A stretch of DNA of 64,000 bases from Castellaniella sp044508625 (GTDB taxonomy: Bacteria > Pseudomonadota > Gammaproteobacteria > Burkholderiales > Burkholderiaceae_B). The notes under the pieces were generated by a model that saw only the letters and a list, made by a program, of their open reading frames with translations, was not told the DNA's origin and ran no database searches. Location of the stretch: contig JBIQHJ010000002.1 in NCBI GenBank assembly GCA_044508625.1, positions 62,001 through 126,000 on the forward strand, read 5' to 3'. Positions 45,197-54,458 of this stretch are shown here, piece after piece (the stretch's first letter is position 1; every line of letters begins with the position of its first letter). Both the position numbers and the translations under genes were made by a program.

Positions 45197-47548
45197 ATGC
45201 CCCAAACACGATTCCGGCCGGCGGTCCCGGCGGCCCTGCTGGCGACGGCCGCGCTGCTGGCCGCGTGCTCCGATTCCGGCTCGTCCTCGGCCGGCGGCCC
45301 GGTGGCCGCGGCCAGGCCGAACATCCTGTTCATCGTGCTCGACGATCTGGGCGTGGACCAGATGACGTCCTACGGCTACGGCGGCGCCGGTCCGGCGAGG
45401 ACGCCCAACCTGACAGCCATCGCCCGCGCCGGCGTGCAGTTCCGCAATGCCTGGGCCATGCCGGACTGCACGCCCACGCGCGCCACGTTCTTCACCGGGC
45501 GCTATCCTTCGCAGAACAACGTGCTGAACGCCCTGGTCGCCACCGACCTGGCCAATTCCTCGCCCTCGCCCTACGAGGCGACGCTGCCCAAGCTCCTGAA
45601 GGCCCAGGGCTACACCAGCGCGCTGATCGGCAAGATGCACCTGACCGGCTCCGACCTGAACGGCGCGTTCAACCTGCCCTATGGCTACGACAGCATGTGG
45701 AAGCTGGGCTGGGATTATTTCGATGGCTTCCTGGACGGCGCCCCCTACAACATCGACACCCGGGCGGGCCTGACGACCATGGGTGCCGACGTCGACAGCG
45801 GCCCCTACAAGTGCGGCTTCATCCCGACCACCCGCATCGATGCGGCCCACGGCGCCGATGCCGGCGCATGCTATTTCGCCGACGGAGGCTGCTCGGAGAT
45901 CTCGATCGGCGGCGACGTCGTCACGCCGGGCCGCACCTGCATGGAGCGCGGCGGCATCCTGGACCCGGGCCAGTCCTGCAGGGCCCCCATGCCGGGCTAC
46001 ATCGACTTCACGGCGCAGAATGGCTACTACACCGGCCGGTGGGTGAAAAGCACGGCCGGCGGCGATGGCCGCGTCATCCCGGCCTCGGATCCATCCTCGC
46101 GCGGCTACCGCAGCATCCTCGAGACCGAGCGGGCCCTCGCATGGGCGCGGCAGCAGCCTTCCGGCCGGCCCTGGATGCTGACGGTGGGCTACTCGGCCAT
46201 CCACACGCCTCTGCAGGTGCCGCCCGTGTCGCTGATCGCGGAGGACACGCCGGGCCGCAACGACAACCTGGTGTGCTCGCCGCTGGCCGATTCGGAAAGC
46301 ACGCCGGTGCTGACGCAGGCCACCGACCTCATCGACAGCCACCTCATCACCAACCTGATGATCGAGGCCGTCGACCGCAAGATCGGCGACCTGCTGGTGG
46401 GCCTGGGCCTGGCCCGGTACGCCGACGACGGCACGCTCGACTACCACCCCGAACGTACCAACACCGTCGTCGTGATCGTGGGCGACAACGGCACCTACGT
46501 GAACAGCGTCAAGTTCACCGCGCCGGGCAGGTTCGATCCCATGCGCGCCAAGGCCACGCCCTACCAGACCGGCGTCTGGGTGCCGCTGCTGGTGGCCGGC
46601 CCGATGGTCGCCTCGCCCGGCCGCGAAGTCCCGCACATGGTGGGTTCTGTCGACCTGTACCGGCTGTTCGCCGACATCGCGGGCGCCGACGTGGAGGCCG
46701 CCATCCCGGCCGACCGCCCGATCGACGCGCAGCCCATGCTCGCCTACCTGAGCAATCCGGGGCAGGGCGGCATCCGCGGCACCAACTTCACCGAGATGGG
46801 CACCAACCTGCGCGCCGTCGGTTCGGCCGACAGCGAATACCCCTGCGTGATTCCCGCCGCCGACAACGTCTGCACGACCCTCTTTCCGCAAAAGGGCGTG
46901 TGCCTGACCCAGGGCGGCATCTGGTATGGCGACAACCTGTCCGACGAAACCCGGGACGTGCCCGCGGGCGGCTATCACAACTGCTGCCAGGTCCAGGCGT
47001 ACCGCCTGGACCGGAGCGAATCGACCACCTTCCTGCCGGTCGCCACCAAGGCGGTCACCGACGGCGTCTACAAGCTGGTGCGCCAGACCCGCAACCAGTG
47101 CGAGCCGGCCATGGGCAGCGCCGCCGACCCCGCGGCCTACGGCTACAGCGCGACCCGCTACGACATCGTGGACGAGTTCTACCGCATCGACACCGCCACT
47201 CCCAATCCCGCGCTGGACAAGGACGGCAGCCAGTTGACCGCCGTCGCGGCGCCGCCGCTGGACACCACCTCGCTCACCAGCGAGCAGCAGCAGGCCTACG
47301 CCAGGCTCGGCGCCGAGATGGACCGCCACGATGACGTCGCCCGCTACAACCTGGACTACGACGGCGTCAACTGCCCCGGCGACGGCAACCGCGACGGGGT
47401 GGTGGACCAGCGGGACCTGGACAACTGGCGGGAACTGAGCCAGTTGAACGGCGGCCAGTCGAGCTGGTATGACTTCGACCACGACGGCAGGACCGACGAG
47501 GCGGACCGGCAGATCATCCAGAACAACATGGGCCGGAGCTGCGGCTGA
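45197..47548 (+). CDS. Lipoprotein sulfatase with C-terminal dockerin-like calcium-binding repeats
   Basis: The 783-residue protein has a lipobox (LAAC, Cys24) and an alkaline-phosphatase-type sulfatase core: metal ligands in FIVLDDLG, the modifiable CTPTR motif at 91-95 (Cys converted to formylglycine) and GKMHLTG. Many extra cysteines occur in residues about 205-270 and 560-640, outside the normal core. The C-terminus has two EF-hand-like loops, GDGNRDGVVDQRDLDNW and DFDHDGRTDEADRQII, spaced like a type I dockerin. Likely cleaves sulfate esters on the cell surface; substrate unknown. Cys-type maturation would need a separate formylglycine-generating enzyme, not seen here. Confidence 0.85.
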   Translation: MPQTRFRPAVPAALLATAALLAACSDSGSSSAGGPVAAARPNILFIVLDDLGVDQMTSYGYGGAGPARTPNLTAIARAGVQFRNAWAMPDCTPTRATFFTGRYPSQNNVLNALVATDLANSSPSPYEATLPKLLKAQGYTSALIGKMHLTGSDLNGAFNLPYGYDSMWKLGWDYFDGFLDGAPYNIDTRAGLTTMGADVDSGPYKCGFIPTTRIDAAHGADAGACYFADGGCSEISIGGDVVTPGRTCMERGGILDPGQSCRAPMPGYIDFTAQNGYYTGRWVKSTAGGDGRVIPASDPSSRGYRSILETERALAWARQQPSGRPWMLTVGYSAIHTPLQVPPVSLIAEDTPGRNDNLVCSPLADSESTPVLTQATDLIDSHLITNLMIEAVDRKIGDLLVGLGLARYADDGTLDYHPERTNTVVVIVGDNGTYVNSVKFTAPGRFDPMRAKATPYQTGVWVPLLVAGPMVASPGREVPHMVGSVDLYRLFADIAGADVEAAIPADRPIDAQPMLAYLSNPGQGGIRGTNFTEMGTNLRAVGSADSEYPCVIPAADNVCTTLFPQKGVCLTQGGIWYGDNLSDETRDVPAGGYHNCCQVQAYRLDRSESTTFLPVATKAVTDGVYKLVRQTRNQCEPAMGSAADPAAYGYSATRYDIVDEFYRIDTATPNPALDKDGSQLTAVAAPPLDTTSLTSEQQQAYARLGAEMDRHDDVARYNLDYDGVNCPGDGNRDGVVDQRDLDNWRELSQLNGGQSSWYDFDHDGRTDEADRQIIQNNMGRSCG

Positions 47549-47617
47549 GGGGCCGGGCCCTCGCGGCACCCGAAGGCCCGCCGCCGGCCCAAAACGGCGA
47601 GAAAGCCGCGCCGGGCC

Positions 47618-49633
47618 TCATTCGATCGCCTTCGACAGGGAACCGTCGAGCTTGTGCATGCGCAGCGCGACGTGGATCTCGAGCATCTTGCTGCCGTTGC
47701 GCCAGTCTCCGAGCAACTGGTCGATCGTCTCGAGCCGCTGGCGCAATGTGTTGATGTGGATGCCCAGGGCCTTGGCGGCCGGCTTGAAGCTCTGCGTCTC
47801 GTCCAGGTAGGCCAGGAGGGTTTCGCACAGATTGGTGTTGCGGCGCCGGTCCTGGGCGATGAGCTCGCCGATGCTGGCCTGGATGAACGCATTGAGGTCC
47901 TTGCTGTCCCGCTGTTCAAAGAGCAGGGCATACATCGAGAACAAGGACTCGGAGACCAGTTCGTTGTTGCGCTTGAGGGCCCGCAGCACGTCGATGCATC
48001 GCTTGAGGGAACGGAAGCGCTGCGGCAGCATTTCGATCTGCCGGATGGTGTCCGAGTGGACGCCCGTCACACCGAGGCGCGGGTTTTGCACCAGCTTGGA
48101 CCGGACGATCGCCTCCACTTCGTCGGCATGATGGGCGGCATGGATGGCGATGATGAGGCCATCGAGGGCTTCCATCAATACGGGGCCCGGCAAGAGGGGC
48201 CGCATGAGGCGCAGCGCGTACTCCAGGTGATCGCCTTCGATGTGCAGGGCCATCATGCGCAGGGGAGCGTTCAGGTCCAGACCGAGCGGCTCCGTCAGGG
48301 CCTGCAAGACGCCCAGGGGCTCTTGCTGCCAGGTCACCAGCGAGCGGATCGTGGCCATGCTCCGGCTGCTCAATGCGTGCTTGCTGCGTTCCTCCGACAG
48401 GAGGGCCACGCCCGCGACCAGCGCGCCGCGCTCGAAGGTGCGGACCTGGGTGTCGGTGATCGCGCCGCGCGAGAGCATCAGCATGGCGCCCAGCAGGCGG
48501 TCCGTGCCGGTGATCGCGGCGATCTTGATGATGAGGTCCGGTGCCGGCACCACGGTTTGCGATTGCCCGGACGAGCGGCTCCGCGCCACGGCCTTGTGCA
48601 CCAGGTCCTGGACGTCCGTCGACTGGATCAGCTCGGCCAGTTGCGGCGGGCAAGCGGCCTGCGGGGCGGGCGCGTGATGGGTGAGCTGCTCGGCCTCGTT
48701 GAGGAGCGCGATTTCCCCGTCGAGCAGCAATGCGACCATCTGCAGGATATCGGTGACGGTGCCGCCGCGCGCGGCGAGCTTGGTCATCTGCTCGTGCGCC
48801 TCCGCGGCGTCCGCGATCTCGGCCGTTTGCCGGTGCAGCAGGGCGTTGGCCTCGCTGGCCCTCTGGAGGGCGACTTGCGTTTCCTGGAACAGGCGGGCGT
48901 TCTCGATGGCGATGGCCGCTTGCGCGGCCAGTGTCGACAGCATGGAGATTTCCCAGGGTTCATGGCTGCGCGGCTGCCGGTCGCAGACGCAGAGGATGCC
49001 GATGCAGTGATTGCCCACCATCAGCGGGGCGCCGAGCAGCGAGCAGACGCCTTCCTCGGCGATGGCGAGATCGATGCCGCTGTCATGCATGAAGCCCTGG
49101 TCCTGCATGTAGTTCGTGCAGTGGTAGGGGGTCTTGTGCTTGAGCACGTGGCCGCAGATGCCGTGCTCGGGCGGCACGCGGACGTTCCTGAACCGGTCGG
49201 AGGTGGCGCCGTCCGTGGCGCGGATGTAGAAGTCGTTGCGGACGCGGTCGTAGTGGGTCAGGTAGCCGATGTCGGAAGAAAAAATCTGCCGCGCGCGCCG
49301 CACGATCGCCTGGAGCACCAGCTCGAGGTCCCGGATCGCGGTGAGGTCCTGCGCCGTCTCCAGTACCGCCAGCAGCCCCTTTTCCCGCTGCAACTGGATC
49401 GTCTGCTGCTTGTGGATGGCGAAAGCCGCCTGGAGGCTCTCGGCCAGCAGTTCCCTGTGGCCGGGCCCGAGGGCGGCGGCCTCGGCGTGCTCTTGCAGGT
49501 GCCGCAGTTCCTCGGCCCCGGCGCCATTGCGCAGCAGGCCGAGCAATCGGGCCTGGAACTGGATGGCGTCCGTCTCGGGGATGACGGGGGGCGTGGCATC
49601 GGAGAGGGGGGCCGTGGACCGATCGGCTGTCAT
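47618..49633 (-). CDS. GAF-domain transcriptional regulator with PucR-type helix-turn-helix
   Basis: The 671-residue protein has a GAF sensor domain (about 110-265: FSSDIGYLTHYDRVRNDFYI, LLGAPLMVGNHCIGILCVCD), a middle region, and a C-terminal PucR/CdaR-type helix-turn-helix (LCETLLAYLDETQSFKPAAK, LGIHINTLRQRLETIDQLLG). The ATG at 49633 is taken; upstream in-frame codons lie in the AT-rich spacer. It is divergent from an eight-gene operon and is the obvious candidate to control it in response to the operon's substrate or its CoA ester. Confidence 0.88.
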   Translation of the reverse strand: MTADRSTAPLSDATPPVIPETDAIQFQARLLGLLRNGAGAEELRHLQEHAEAAALGPGHRELLAESLQAAFAIHKQQTIQLQREKGLLAVLETAQDLTAIRDLELVLQAIVRRARQIFSSDIGYLTHYDRVRNDFYIRATDGATSDRFRNVRVPPEHGICGHVLKHKTPYHCTNYMQDQGFMHDSGIDLAIAEEGVCSLLGAPLMVGNHCIGILCVCDRQPRSHEPWEISMLSTLAAQAAIAIENARLFQETQVALQRASEANALLHRQTAEIADAAEAHEQMTKLAARGGTVTDILQMVALLLDGEIALLNEAEQLTHHAPAPQAACPPQLAELIQSTDVQDLVHKAVARSRSSGQSQTVVPAPDLIIKIAAITGTDRLLGAMLMLSRGAITDTQVRTFERGALVAGVALLSEERSKHALSSRSMATIRSLVTWQQEPLGVLQALTEPLGLDLNAPLRMMALHIEGDHLEYALRLMRPLLPGPVLMEALDGLIIAIHAAHHADEVEAIVRSKLVQNPRLGVTGVHSDTIRQIEMLPQRFRSLKRCIDVLRALKRNNELVSESLFSMYALLFEQRDSKDLNAFIQASIGELIAQDRRRNTNLCETLLAYLDETQSFKPAAKALGIHINTLRQRLETIDQLLGDWRNGSKMLEIHVALRMHKLDGSLSKAIE

Positions 49634-49690
49634 GAAGCGCGCGCCATATGACTGGTAAATCCATATCGTAAACCCTAGCCCGGACAATGG

Positions 49691-49740
49691 AATGTATGAA
49701 ACATATATAAATCAAAAAATAAACGTATGAACCATACATT
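49691..49740. promoter_or_regulatory. Dyad-rich operator region between the GAF/PucR regulator and its divergent operon
   Basis: AATGTATG (49691-49698) is repeated inverted as CATACATT (49733-49740). The inner pair GTATG-AAC-CATAC (49725-49737) and ATGT-N5-ACAT (49692-49704) add two smaller dyads. The stretch between is A/T-only over most of 30 bp, in contrast to the GC-rich genes. Confidence 0.6.
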
Positions 49741-49801
49741 GTTCCAGCGGCAGCCGCGGCGCATCATTCCAGGGAATTTCCAATCAAAGGAAGGAGACAA
49801 A

Positions 49802-51106
49802 ATGAAAACACTGCTGATGCGGTCCCTGGCCACCGTCCTGGGCCTGTGGATGGTTGCCGCGCCCGCGGTCTCACAGCCCGAGCGGCCCGCCGAGATCAAG
49901 CTGGGGATGAGCACCTTCATGACGGGCTCGGCCGCCGTCCTGGGCGCGCCCGCCAAGGTCGCCGCCGACATGTGGATCGAGGACTTCAATGCCAAGGGCG
50001 GCGTCGACGGCGTCAAGCTCAGGCAGACCTGGATCGACGAGGGCCAGGGCGCGGACAAGTTCCTGACGGAATATCGCCGGCTGGCGCAGGAGCCCGGCGA
50101 AAAGGTGATGGTCTCGGCGATCTCCAGCGGCTACTGCGGGGCCCTGGCGCCCGTTGCCGAAGACCTCAAGGTCATCAATATCCTGTGGGAGTGTTCCTCC
50201 GAGAAAGTGCTGGAGGGAAAGAACTACCGCTACGTGTTCAAGACCGATCCCAATGGCACCATGGAGATGGTGGCGGCCGTGCTGCACCTGCTCAAGGTCA
50301 AGCCGGATTTCAAGACCCTGGCGGTGGTCAATCAGGATTATGCCTGGGGCCGCGATTCCTGGGATCTTTTCCGCGATGCCCTGCTGGCGCTCAAGCCGGA
50401 CGTCAAGATCGTCGCGGAGATGTTCCCGAAATTCGGCGCGCCCGATTTTTCCGCGGAAGTCACCCGCCTGCAGGCCCTGAAGCCGGACGTGGTGCTGTCG
50501 ACCGCATGGGGCGGCGACCTGGATACCTTCTTGCGCCAGGCCTCCCAGCGCGGCTTGCTGAAATCCGCGCAGTTCGTGCTGCCCCTGGCCGATTCGTCCC
50601 TCGAGCGATTGGGCGACGCGGTGCCGCCGGGCGTCATCGTGGGTTTCGTGGGCGATGGCTACTTTGCCGATCCCGAGTTTGCGAATGACCCGAAAGTCAG
50701 GGATTTCGTCAAGAAGTTCAAGGACAAGACGGGCTTCTATCCGGACTTCGGGGTCTATCACATGGTCCAGGCGCTCGAGGCCATCACGCTGGCCTATGAG
50801 AAGTCGCTGAAGGCCCATGCGGGCGCATGGCCGACGACCGAGCAATTGGCCGCCACCTTGCGCACGCTGGAATATCGCGGCCTGTCGCGGCCGATCCGGA
50901 TCCGTGAGGACGGCCAGGCGATGCAGGGACAGCTCTACGGCGTCACGCTGGAGCATTCCGCCTATCCCTTCCCGCAGGTGGGCGAGCTGATGTTCTATCC
51001 CGCCGAACTGGTGTCGCCGCCCGTGGGTGAAATCTCGGCGAAATGGGTCAAGACGCTCAAGCCGGACCTGCTGCAAAGCAAGCTGATCCAGCGCGTGGGC
51101 CAATAG
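49802..51106 (+). CDS. Liv-type ABC transporter substrate-binding protein
   Basis: The 434-residue periplasmic protein has a signal peptide (about 1-25, ending APAVS) and the type I binding-protein fold (LGMSTFMTGSAAVLGAPAKV, IDEGQGADKFLTEYRRL, VVNQDYAWGRDSW). A good ribosome site (AAGGAAGGAGAC) fixes the ATG at 49802. It heads the operon that contains HMG-CoA reductase, so a branched C5-C6 hydroxy-acid such as mevalonate is a plausible ligand, rather than an amino acid. That is inference from the gene order. Confidence 0.88.
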   Translation: MKTLLMRSLATVLGLWMVAAPAVSQPERPAEIKLGMSTFMTGSAAVLGAPAKVAADMWIEDFNAKGGVDGVKLRQTWIDEGQGADKFLTEYRRLAQEPGEKVMVSAISSGYCGALAPVAEDLKVINILWECSSEKVLEGKNYRYVFKTDPNGTMEMVAAVLHLLKVKPDFKTLAVVNQDYAWGRDSWDLFRDALLALKPDVKIVAEMFPKFGAPDFSAEVTRLQALKPDVVLSTAWGGDLDTFLRQASQRGLLKSAQFVLPLADSSLERLGDAVPPGVIVGFVGDGYFADPEFANDPKVRDFVKKFKDKTGFYPDFGVYHMVQALEAITLAYEKSLKAHAGAWPTTEQLAATLRTLEYRGLSRPIRIREDGQAMQGQLYGVTLEHSAYPFPQVGELMFYPAELVSPPVGEISAKWVKTLKPDLLQSKLIQRVGQ

Positions 51107-51132
51107 CCGGCCATCGCCCGGGAACGCCGCAA

Positions 51133-52038
51133 ATGAATTTCACCTTGTTGCTGCTGGCCGCTGTCGACGGGCTGTCGTACGCAAGCCTGCTGTTCATGAT
51201 CGCGCTGGGCTTGACGCTGATCTGCGGCGTGTTCGGCGTCATCAACGTCGCGCACGGCAGCTTCTACGCCTTCGGCGGCTACAGCGCGGCCACCGTGATG
51301 GCCCGGCTGCTGCCCGGTGACGCCTCCACGCCGGTGCTGGTGTGCGCGCTGCTGGGCACGGCGATCCTGGTGGGCGGCGCGCTCGGCGCGCTGCTCGAAA
51401 GAGGCGTCATGCGGCGTTTCCAGGATCGCGATCCGGTGCTGCAGTTGCTCGTCACGTTCGCGGTCTTCATGATCCTCGAGAACCTGCAAGGCATGATCTG
51501 GGGCAGCACCCCCGTCAACGCGGGCGGCCTGGCCGGCCGCATGGGAACGATCGAGCTGCTGGGCGTGACCTTCATGAAATACCAGCTATTGATGGTGCCG
51601 GGCATCGCCTTGATTTCCTACCTTGGGCTCCAGGGCCTGCTGCGGTATTGCGTGACGGGCCGGAAGCTGCTCGCGGTCATCCATCACCGCGAGGTCGCCA
51701 CCGCCCTGGGCATCGATGCGGCGCGCATGGGGCTGCTGACCTTCGCCCTCGGCGGCGCCCTGGGCGCGGTGGGCGGCGCCTTGTCCGTCCCGATGACGAC
51801 GTTCGTGCCGGGCGTGGCCGCCGACATGGTGGTCGCTTCCTTCGCCGTCATCGCCACCGCCGGCCTGGGGCAGATCACTGGAGCCCTGGTCGCGTCCATC
51901 CTGATAGGGCTGGCGCGGGCCCTGGCGGTCTACACCCTTCCGGAGCTCGAAGTGGTCATGCCTTATCTCATGATGGTCATCGTCCTGCTGCTCCGCCCCA
52001 GCGGCCTGTTCTCGGTCGCCGAGGCCAGGAGGATCTGA
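51133..52038 (+). CDS. Liv-type ABC transporter permease (LivH)
   Basis: The 301-residue permease shows LivH marks (IALGLTLICGVFGVINVAHG, ALGIDAARMGLLTFALGGA) and about eight helices. It starts 26 bp after the binding-protein gene. The stop shares one base with the next ATG (TGATG). Confidence 0.9.
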   Translation: MNFTLLLLAAVDGLSYASLLFMIALGLTLICGVFGVINVAHGSFYAFGGYSAATVMARLLPGDASTPVLVCALLGTAILVGGALGALLERGVMRRFQDRDPVLQLLVTFAVFMILENLQGMIWGSTPVNAGGLAGRMGTIELLGVTFMKYQLLMVPGIALISYLGLQGLLRYCVTGRKLLAVIHHREVATALGIDAARMGLLTFALGGALGAVGGALSVPMTTFVPGVAADMVVASFAVIATAGLGQITGALVASILIGLARALAVYTLPELEVVMPYLMMVIVLLLRPSGLFSVAEARRI

Positions 52039-52997
52039 TGCGGCGGACGGCTTTCGTCGCCGGCATCGCTTGCGCGTCCGCGGCCCTGCTGGCAATGGCA
52101 TGGGCCTGGCCCTGGACGCGGATGCCCATCATCACGTTCCTGAGCTATGGCATGGCGGCGCTCGGCTTGTCGGTATTGATGCGGGCGGGGCAGGTGTCCT
52201 TCGGCCATGCCATGTACGCCCTGATCGCGGGGTACGGCGCGGCGTTTACCGTCAGGACATTCCCCGGCGCCGATGCGCTGGCCGCCCTGGCGGCGGGCAC
52301 GGCGGGCGCCGTCGTCGCCGGCGCGGTGATGGCCGCCTTCGTGTCCCGCTATCGCGGGATATTCTTCGGCATGCTCAACCTGGGCATTTCCATGGTGTTC
52401 TATTCCCTGGTCGGAAAGCTCTACACCTGGACCGGCGGAACGGACGGCCTGCGCTTCGAGCGGCCGCCGCTGCTGGGGATGGCGCTCGACCGCGGCGGCT
52501 TCGAGTGGGGCATGACGCTGCTGGCGCTCGCGCTGGCCCTGCTGCTGGGCTGGATCGTGCAGCGCTACTTCAGGTCCTCGGCCGGACAGATCGCGGTCGC
52601 GATCCGCGTCAACGAGACCCGGCTCGAATACATCGGCCTGTCGGCCCGCGCGGCATTGATCGAGGCTTACGTGCTCTCGTCGGCGCTGGTGGGCATCGGC
52701 GGCGCCCTGCTCGCGCTGGCGCAGGGCCTGATGACGCCGGAGAGCGGCTATTGGCTGCGTTCCGGCGAGTACGTCTTCATTGCCATCCTGGGCGGGGCGG
52801 GCCACGCCATCGGCGCCTTCCTGGGCGCGGCGGTGTTCGAGCTGATCCTGCTGGCGGGCGCGGCGTATTTCACGAACATCTGGCAAATCGTGCTGGGCAT
52901 CACCTTGCTGGTCGTGATCTTTTTTGCCCCTTCCGGGCTCGTGGGGCGGTTCCGGCAGTTCCGCCGGGGCGGGATGGCCGAGGGGGGCGAATCATGA
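52038..52997 (+). CDS. Liv-type ABC transporter permease (LivM)
   Basis: The 319-residue permease has LivM marks (LSVLMRAGQVSFGHAMYALI, GIFFGMLNLGISMVFYSL, RVNETRLEYIGLSARAALIE) and about nine helices. Unlike the other importer in this window, it is a separate gene and not fused to an ATPase. It overlaps livG by ATGA. Confidence 0.9.
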   Translation: MRRTAFVAGIACASAALLAMAWAWPWTRMPIITFLSYGMAALGLSVLMRAGQVSFGHAMYALIAGYGAAFTVRTFPGADALAALAAGTAGAVVAGAVMAAFVSRYRGIFFGMLNLGISMVFYSLVGKLYTWTGGTDGLRFERPPLLGMALDRGGFEWGMTLLALALALLLGWIVQRYFRSSAGQIAVAIRVNETRLEYIGLSARAALIEAYVLSSALVGIGGALLALAQGLMTPESGYWLRSGEYVFIAILGGAGHAIGAFLGAAVFELILLAGAAYFTNIWQIVLGITLLVVIFFAPSGLVGRFRQFRRGGMAEGGES

Positions 52998-53752
52998 ACG
53001 GCATGCCGGACGAGCCGCTGCTGCAGACCTCGGGGCTGACCTTGCGCTTTGGCGCGATCAGGGCCGCGGACGGGATCGACTTCACCTTGCGCCAGGGCGA
53101 GCACCTGGCGGTGATCGGCGCCAATGGCGCGGGCAAGACCACGTTCATCAACATCTGCACCGGCTACATCAAGCCCACCAGCGGCACCGTGGTTTTCGCC
53201 GGGCAGGACATCACCCGCAAAGGCCCCCGGCAGATCGCCCGGCTGGGGGTGGGGCGCTCCTTCCAGCTTCCGCAGCTTTTTCTCGAGCATACCGTCCAGG
53301 AATGCCTGCAACTGGCGTCGGTCGCGCGAAGCCGCAGGATTTCCCGCTGGTTGCCGCTGGCGCGCAACGCCGACGGCCATGCGGTCGCCGACATGCTGGA
53401 ACTGGTGGACCTCGCGCCGTACCGGAACGATCCGGCGGCGGTCTTGCCCGAGGGCCATCGCAAGCTGCTGGACGTGGCCATCGCCCTGATGCTGGAGCCC
53501 CGGCTCATGATCATGGACGAGCCGACCAGCGGGGTGGCCTCGGAGGACAAGCATGCGGTCATGCAGACCATCATGGCCGCGCTGCGCCAGCGCAATGTGA
53601 CCAGTTGGTTCGTCGAGCACGATGTCGACATCGTATTGGCGTATGCCACCCGCGTCGCGGCATGGATCGACGGGCGGGTGGCCGCGGATGGCGAGCCGCA
53701 GGCCGTCTTCGACGATCCGGTCGTGCGCCGCGACGTCCTGGGAGAGCGCTGA
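52994..53752 (+). CDS. Liv-type ABC transporter ATP-binding protein (LivG)
   Basis: The 252-residue ATPase has Walker A GANGAGKTTFINICTGY, Walker B LMIMDEPTSGVA and the LivG-type region RLGVGRSFQLPQLFLEHTV. The signature motif is degenerate (VLPEGHRKLLDVAIALML in place of LSYGEQR), so this subunit may be the less active one of the pair. It ends 1 bp before the livF ATG. Confidence 0.88.
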   Translation: MNGMPDEPLLQTSGLTLRFGAIRAADGIDFTLRQGEHLAVIGANGAGKTTFINICTGYIKPTSGTVVFAGQDITRKGPRQIARLGVGRSFQLPQLFLEHTVQECLQLASVARSRRISRWLPLARNADGHAVADMLELVDLAPYRNDPAAVLPEGHRKLLDVAIALMLEPRLMIMDEPTSGVASEDKHAVMQTIMAALRQRNVTSWFVEHDVDIVLAYATRVAAWIDGRVAADGEPQAVFDDPVVRRDVLGER

Positions 53753-53753
53753 G

Positions 53754-54458
53754 ATGGGCCTGCGTATCGAATCCATGCGCGTGGCCCTGGCCGGGAACGT
53801 GGTGCTGCGCGATGTCACCATCGACTTGCCGGAGGGCGAGACGATCGCGGTCGTCGGATGCAACGGCGCGGGCAAGACGACCCTGCTGCGAAGCATCATG
53901 GGGCTGGTGAAACCGGCGGCGGGACGACTGCTGCTCGATGGCCGCGACCTCGTCGGCGAGCCCGCGCATTTGCGGGCGGCCGCGGGCTTCGGCTATGCGC
54001 CCGAGGACAGGGTCATTTTCCCCACCTTGACCGTTGCCCAGAACATCGCCCTGCCTTGCGAGGTGCAGCGCGTATCCCGGCGCGAGATCGCGCAGCGGGT
54101 GGAGGCGGTGCTGGCGGCGATGCCGCAGCTCGAGCCCATGCTGCCGCGCTCGGGGGCCGCGCTGTCGGGCGGGCAGGGCAAGACGGTCGCGCTGGCCCGG
54201 GCCCTGATGGTGGGAACCCGCTACGTCCTGCTGGACGAGCCCTTCCAGGGCCTGGCGCCCGTGCTGGCGCGGCAGTATGGGGATGCGCTCAGGGCCTTGC
54301 GCCAGACCCATCCGCGGCTTTGCGTGGTGGTCACCGAATCCAATGCGTCCCTGCTGGATGGTGTGCAGAGCCTGACGCTGTTCATTGAACGTGGCTATGT
54401 GACGGCGGATCGCGCGTGCGCCGGGCATGGCCGTGAAACATCGGGAGAAAACGAATGA
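53754..54458 (+). CDS. Liv-type ABC transporter ATP-binding protein (LivF)
   Basis: The 234-residue ATPase has Walker A VGCNGAGKTTLLRSI, Walker B YVLLDEPFQGLAPV and a good signature ALSGGQGKTVALARAL. The region FGYAPEDRVIFPTLTVAQN is LivF-like. It overlaps the CoA-transferase gene by ATGA, linking transport and CoA chemistry in one transcript. Confidence 0.9.
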   Translation: MGLRIESMRVALAGNVVLRDVTIDLPEGETIAVVGCNGAGKTTLLRSIMGLVKPAAGRLLLDGRDLVGEPAHLRAAAGFGYAPEDRVIFPTLTVAQNIALPCEVQRVSRREIAQRVEAVLAAMPQLEPMLPRSGAALSGGQGKTVALARALMVGTRYVLLDEPFQGLAPVLARQYGDALRALRQTHPRLCVVVTESNASLLDGVQSLTLFIERGYVTADRACAGHGRETSGENE

